From positions 186,001 to 250,000 of the forward strand of contig OZ245881.1 in the NCBI GenBank assembly GCA_965229505.1: DNA of 64,000 nucleotides. The letters are read 5' to 3'. The notes under the pieces are model-generated. The model was not told where the DNA came from. It saw only the letters and a program-made list of their open reading frames with translations, and made no database searches. Shown piece by piece: positions 61,804-64,000 of the stretch. The position numbers and the translations under genes are program-made. This DNA is from UBA6059 sp040219045. GTDB taxonomy: Bacteria > Bacteroidota > Bacteroidia > Cytophagales > Cyclobacteriaceae. How positions within the stretch are numbered: position 1 is the stretch's first letter; each line of letters opens with the position of its first letter.

Positions 61804-63735
61804 CTACAAACTCGGCTCTGCCTTCTCCTGCGCGCTGACATTCATGCGCATGCGGGTGAGTTTCTGGTCCAGCTCATCCATCATGGCTTTAAACTCCGGT
61901 TCGTGCTGGATGTTTTTCATGGGTCGAACCGTCATGAGATTTGTTCTATCCATATACCCCAGATCCATGGCCTTACGCAACCAACGTAGTGCTTCGGTCT
62001 TCTCTCCTATACTGGCATAACAGCTGGAAATACTAATTGCCAAATTGGAGTCATCATTACTTTGTGTCTGGCTAAGTAAAGACTGCAGTACAGGCTCTAC
62101 CCAGGTTCGGGCTGAGTCCGGCTGACCGGCCTCCCAAAGCAATTGCCCAAAGCCTAAGGATACAATATAATTCAAAACTGGATCAAAGTCGGCACTGGCC
62201 ATGGCTTGCTTAGCATAGTAGTAGAAAAGTGTGGTATCTACGCCAAGGGCAATGTCTGCGGCTAGTTCATTGAGAAATACATCGTCAGAGTCCAGAGCCA
62301 CCAGGGTTTCCAAATGCTGTTTGGCTTTTTCGGTTTGTCCCTGCAGGCCATACAACCAGGCAAGTTGGTAATGGGCCATATAATCCCTTGGATTGAGTGC
62401 AAGCGCTTGCTGCCAAGTCTGTCTGGCTTCTCCGAACATTTCCAGTATCAAATATTTTACACCCAAACTAGAATAGCTTCTGAAATCTAGAGGATTAATT
62501 TGAATTTCTTTTTTGTGCAATGGTATCGCTTTGTCTGGTCTACCAGTGCGAGTAAGAATATTGGCTAGGTTGCCAATGGCTGGAATATAGTTGGGGTTGA
62601 GACTGATGGATTGTTGGTATTTTTCTATGGCCTGACCATAGTCACCTTTACTTTGATAGCCAAATCCCCACGCCTTGTATGCTTCTGCACTAGTAGGGTT
62701 CAGTTTCACTGCTTTCTCAGCTAACACTATGGCCGAATCTACATAGGCTAAAGGCAAAAATCGCATATTTGCTGGACTACTCTGGCTGTACGCATCTGCC
62801 AGCCCTGCATAGGCCAGTGCAAAACGGGGATCAAGCGTTATGGCTTCTTTGAAGAGGGTAATGGCGCGTTTCATGGCCTCCGGCTCATAGGTGTTGTATT
62901 CTTCCCGTCCTTTCAGGTAGATGTTGTAAGCGGCTATGTTATCCGTAGGGGTCTGAGCAAGTTTTTCTTTTTCTTGCGGGGAAAGACGTGCTTGTAGCTT
63001 GGTGGCCACCTCCTCTGCCACCTGAGTCTGGATCGTAAAGATGTCGTCCATGCGCTTATCAAAGTTCTCTGCCCACTCCTGCTCTTCGGGGTTTACCTGC
63101 ACCAGCTGGCAGCTGACCCGTAGTTGTTCTCCAGCCTTTCGGATACTTCCAGTAAGTAGGTAGCCTACACCCAGCTCATCGCCTATCTGTTCGATGGACT
63201 TGCCCTTCGTGTCATAGTCGCGTAGGGTGAAGTTGCTCAGAACGCGTAGATCGCCTATCTGTGAGATGTGGTTGAGGATGTCCTCGGTCACCCCTTTGGC
63301 AAAGTAGGCGTCTTCCTCCGAGCTCAGGTTTTCAAACGGCAGTACAGCGATGGACTTTTCAGGTGCCATTGGATCAGCTACTCCTGTGAAGTTGAAAACC
63401 CTATCGGCCACCAGTAGTACAATCGCCAGGGCCATGCCTCCAATAATAAATATGTTTAGTCGTTTACCCGTCTCTTTATAGACAGAGGTTTCTTCTGATA
63501 CTTCGGTAGTTTTCTTAAATCCCGCGGGTGTCCATTCATAGACGTAGGCGAAGATGACCCAGATCGGGAAGCCTCCAATCAAAGCATACAAGATGTATCG
63601 GATCGCAGAATCCGGAATACTGAAAGCAGGAAAAAGGATATCCGCTACTTGTAATATCGCCCAACCAATCACGGCGTAGGAGATTGATGCCTTAATGACA
63701 TTACGGCGCTGGAGTTCCTGGAGGAAATTGGTCAT
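61804..63735 (-). CDS. Membrane-anchored TolB/FlgO-like protein with TPR repeats, copy 2
   Basis: 643 residues, the same length and layout as copy 1 (membrane module, FlgO/TolB-N-like domain, TPRs). Against copy 1 the only changes in residues 1-280 are at 180, 186, 207 and 234. In the TPR half roughly a quarter or more of positions differ, while the last 25 residues (FKAMMDELD.KLTRMRMN.SAQEKAEPSL) are again conserved. That suggests recombination or conversion keeps the ends alike and the TPR half specialises. Confidence 0.85.
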   Translation of the reverse strand: MTNFLQELQRRNVIKASISYAVIGWAILQVADILFPAFSIPDSAIRYILYALIGGFPIWVIFAYVYEWTPAGFKKTTEVSEETSVYKETGKRLNIFIIGGMALAIVLLVADRVFNFTGVADPMAPEKSIAVLPFENLSSEEDAYFAKGVTEDILNHISQIGDLRVLSNFTLRDYDTKGKSIEQIGDELGVGYLLTGSIRKAGEQLRVSCQLVQVNPEEQEWAENFDKRMDDIFTIQTQVAEEVATKLQARLSPQEKEKLAQTPTDNIAAYNIYLKGREEYNTYEPEAMKRAITLFKEAITLDPRFALAYAGLADAYSQSSPANMRFLPLAYVDSAIVLAEKAVKLNPTSAEAYKAWGFGYQSKGDYGQAIEKYQQSISLNPNYIPAIGNLANILTRTGRPDKAIPLHKKEIQINPLDFRSYSSLGVKYLILEMFGEARQTWQQALALNPRDYMAHYQLAWLYGLQGQTEKAKQHLETLVALDSDDVFLNELAADIALGVDTTLFYYYAKQAMASADFDPVLNYIVSLGFGQLLWEAGQPDSARTWVEPVLQSLLSQTQSNDDSNLAISISSCYASIGEKTEALRWLRKAMDLGYMDRTNLMTVRPMKNIQHEPEFKAMMDELDQKLTRMRMNVSAQEKAEPSL

Positions 63736-64000
63736 GCTGGTTAGGCTTTAGACGAAGATAGTTAAAAGTCCAAAAAGAGAGTTGACCTTTCGACAGGCTC
63801 ACCATGACGGTTGTGGAAGCAGCTTTCCACCAACCAGTCACCCCGTCAGGGGTCTTATAAACGCGGTAGTCCTTTTTCTTCTGATGGTATAAGATGCCTA
63901 CGGCTTGACGGGGATGGCGGGATTAGTACTCTATACTGACAATCTCGATTATAAAATCATAAGCTCGTCATGTCACTCTGAGCTCGTCGAAGAGTGCGTG
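63736..64000. repeat. Composite repeat region 3 (cut by window end)
   Basis: Nearly the same sequence as 60995-61260: type B element at 63841-63913, then the beginning of a type C element at 63971. Its continuation outside the window is expected to resemble region 2. Confidence 0.8.

Overview
The window looks like a chromosomal segment of a marine-type Bacteroidota bacterium, most likely order Cytophagales. The evidence is an alternative complex III (act) and caa3-type oxidase operon in the Bacteroidota gene order, the long insertion-bearing form of IspG, TonB receptors with STN and carboxypeptidase-like N-termini, YwqK/MORN-type and PorV-like proteins, and promoter boxes matching the Bacteroidota TAnnTTTG / TTTG pattern. 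No rRNA, tRNA, CRISPR array or prophage was found.

Layout. 1-12.4 kb: 3' part of an aconitase gene, rsgA with an unusual leader (possible 16-codon leader peptide plus two hairpins), plsC, a GreA-like gene, yidD, an Omp85-like barrel, a MORN-repeat protein, a PorV-like/HhH-barrel pair, a membrane-anchored patatin and a monoacylglycerol-lipase-like hydrolase. 12.4-24.7 kb: an outer-membrane protein, leuS, an IS200/RAYT transposase between two perfect palindromes, a lipoprotein, a GDSL esterase, a frameshifted GyrI-like pseudogene behind yjbR, ispG, an SDR gene and an MlaE/MlaF lipid-transport pair. 24.7-31.8 kb: a two-gene operon of a giant NtrY-like histidine kinase and a 1147-residue barrel-like surface protein. 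31.9-48.6 kb: the respiratory block, all on the minus strand. It runs actA-B-C-D-E-F, ctaC, ctaD, ctaA, ctaB, two subunit III genes and subunit IV as one apparent 13-gene transcription unit from a near-perfect promoter at 48565-48595 to a terminator at 33641-33671. A second small unit follows (SCO-like, DUF420, a CAMC protein, DUF983) that fits oxidase assembly. Together these oxidise quinol, pass electrons through cytochrome c to oxygen, and make heme A for the oxidase.

48.9-57.6 kb: a membrane protein, a TonB-dependent receptor, a tightly packed padR / M23 peptidase / lepB / polysaccharide deacetylase operon, a Phd-PIN toxin-antitoxin pair whose antitoxin start lies in a 37-bp perfect palindrome, and an M28 peptidase.

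57.6-64 kb is the most unusual region: two tandem copies (period 2741 bp) of a membrane-anchored TolB/FlgO-like plus TPR protein. The first 280 residues are almost identical and the TPR halves have diverged. The copies are separated by intergenic arrays built from at least four kinds of imperfect-palindromic dispersed repeat, and the array runs off the end of the window. This and the rsgA leader are the two best candidates for something undescribed.
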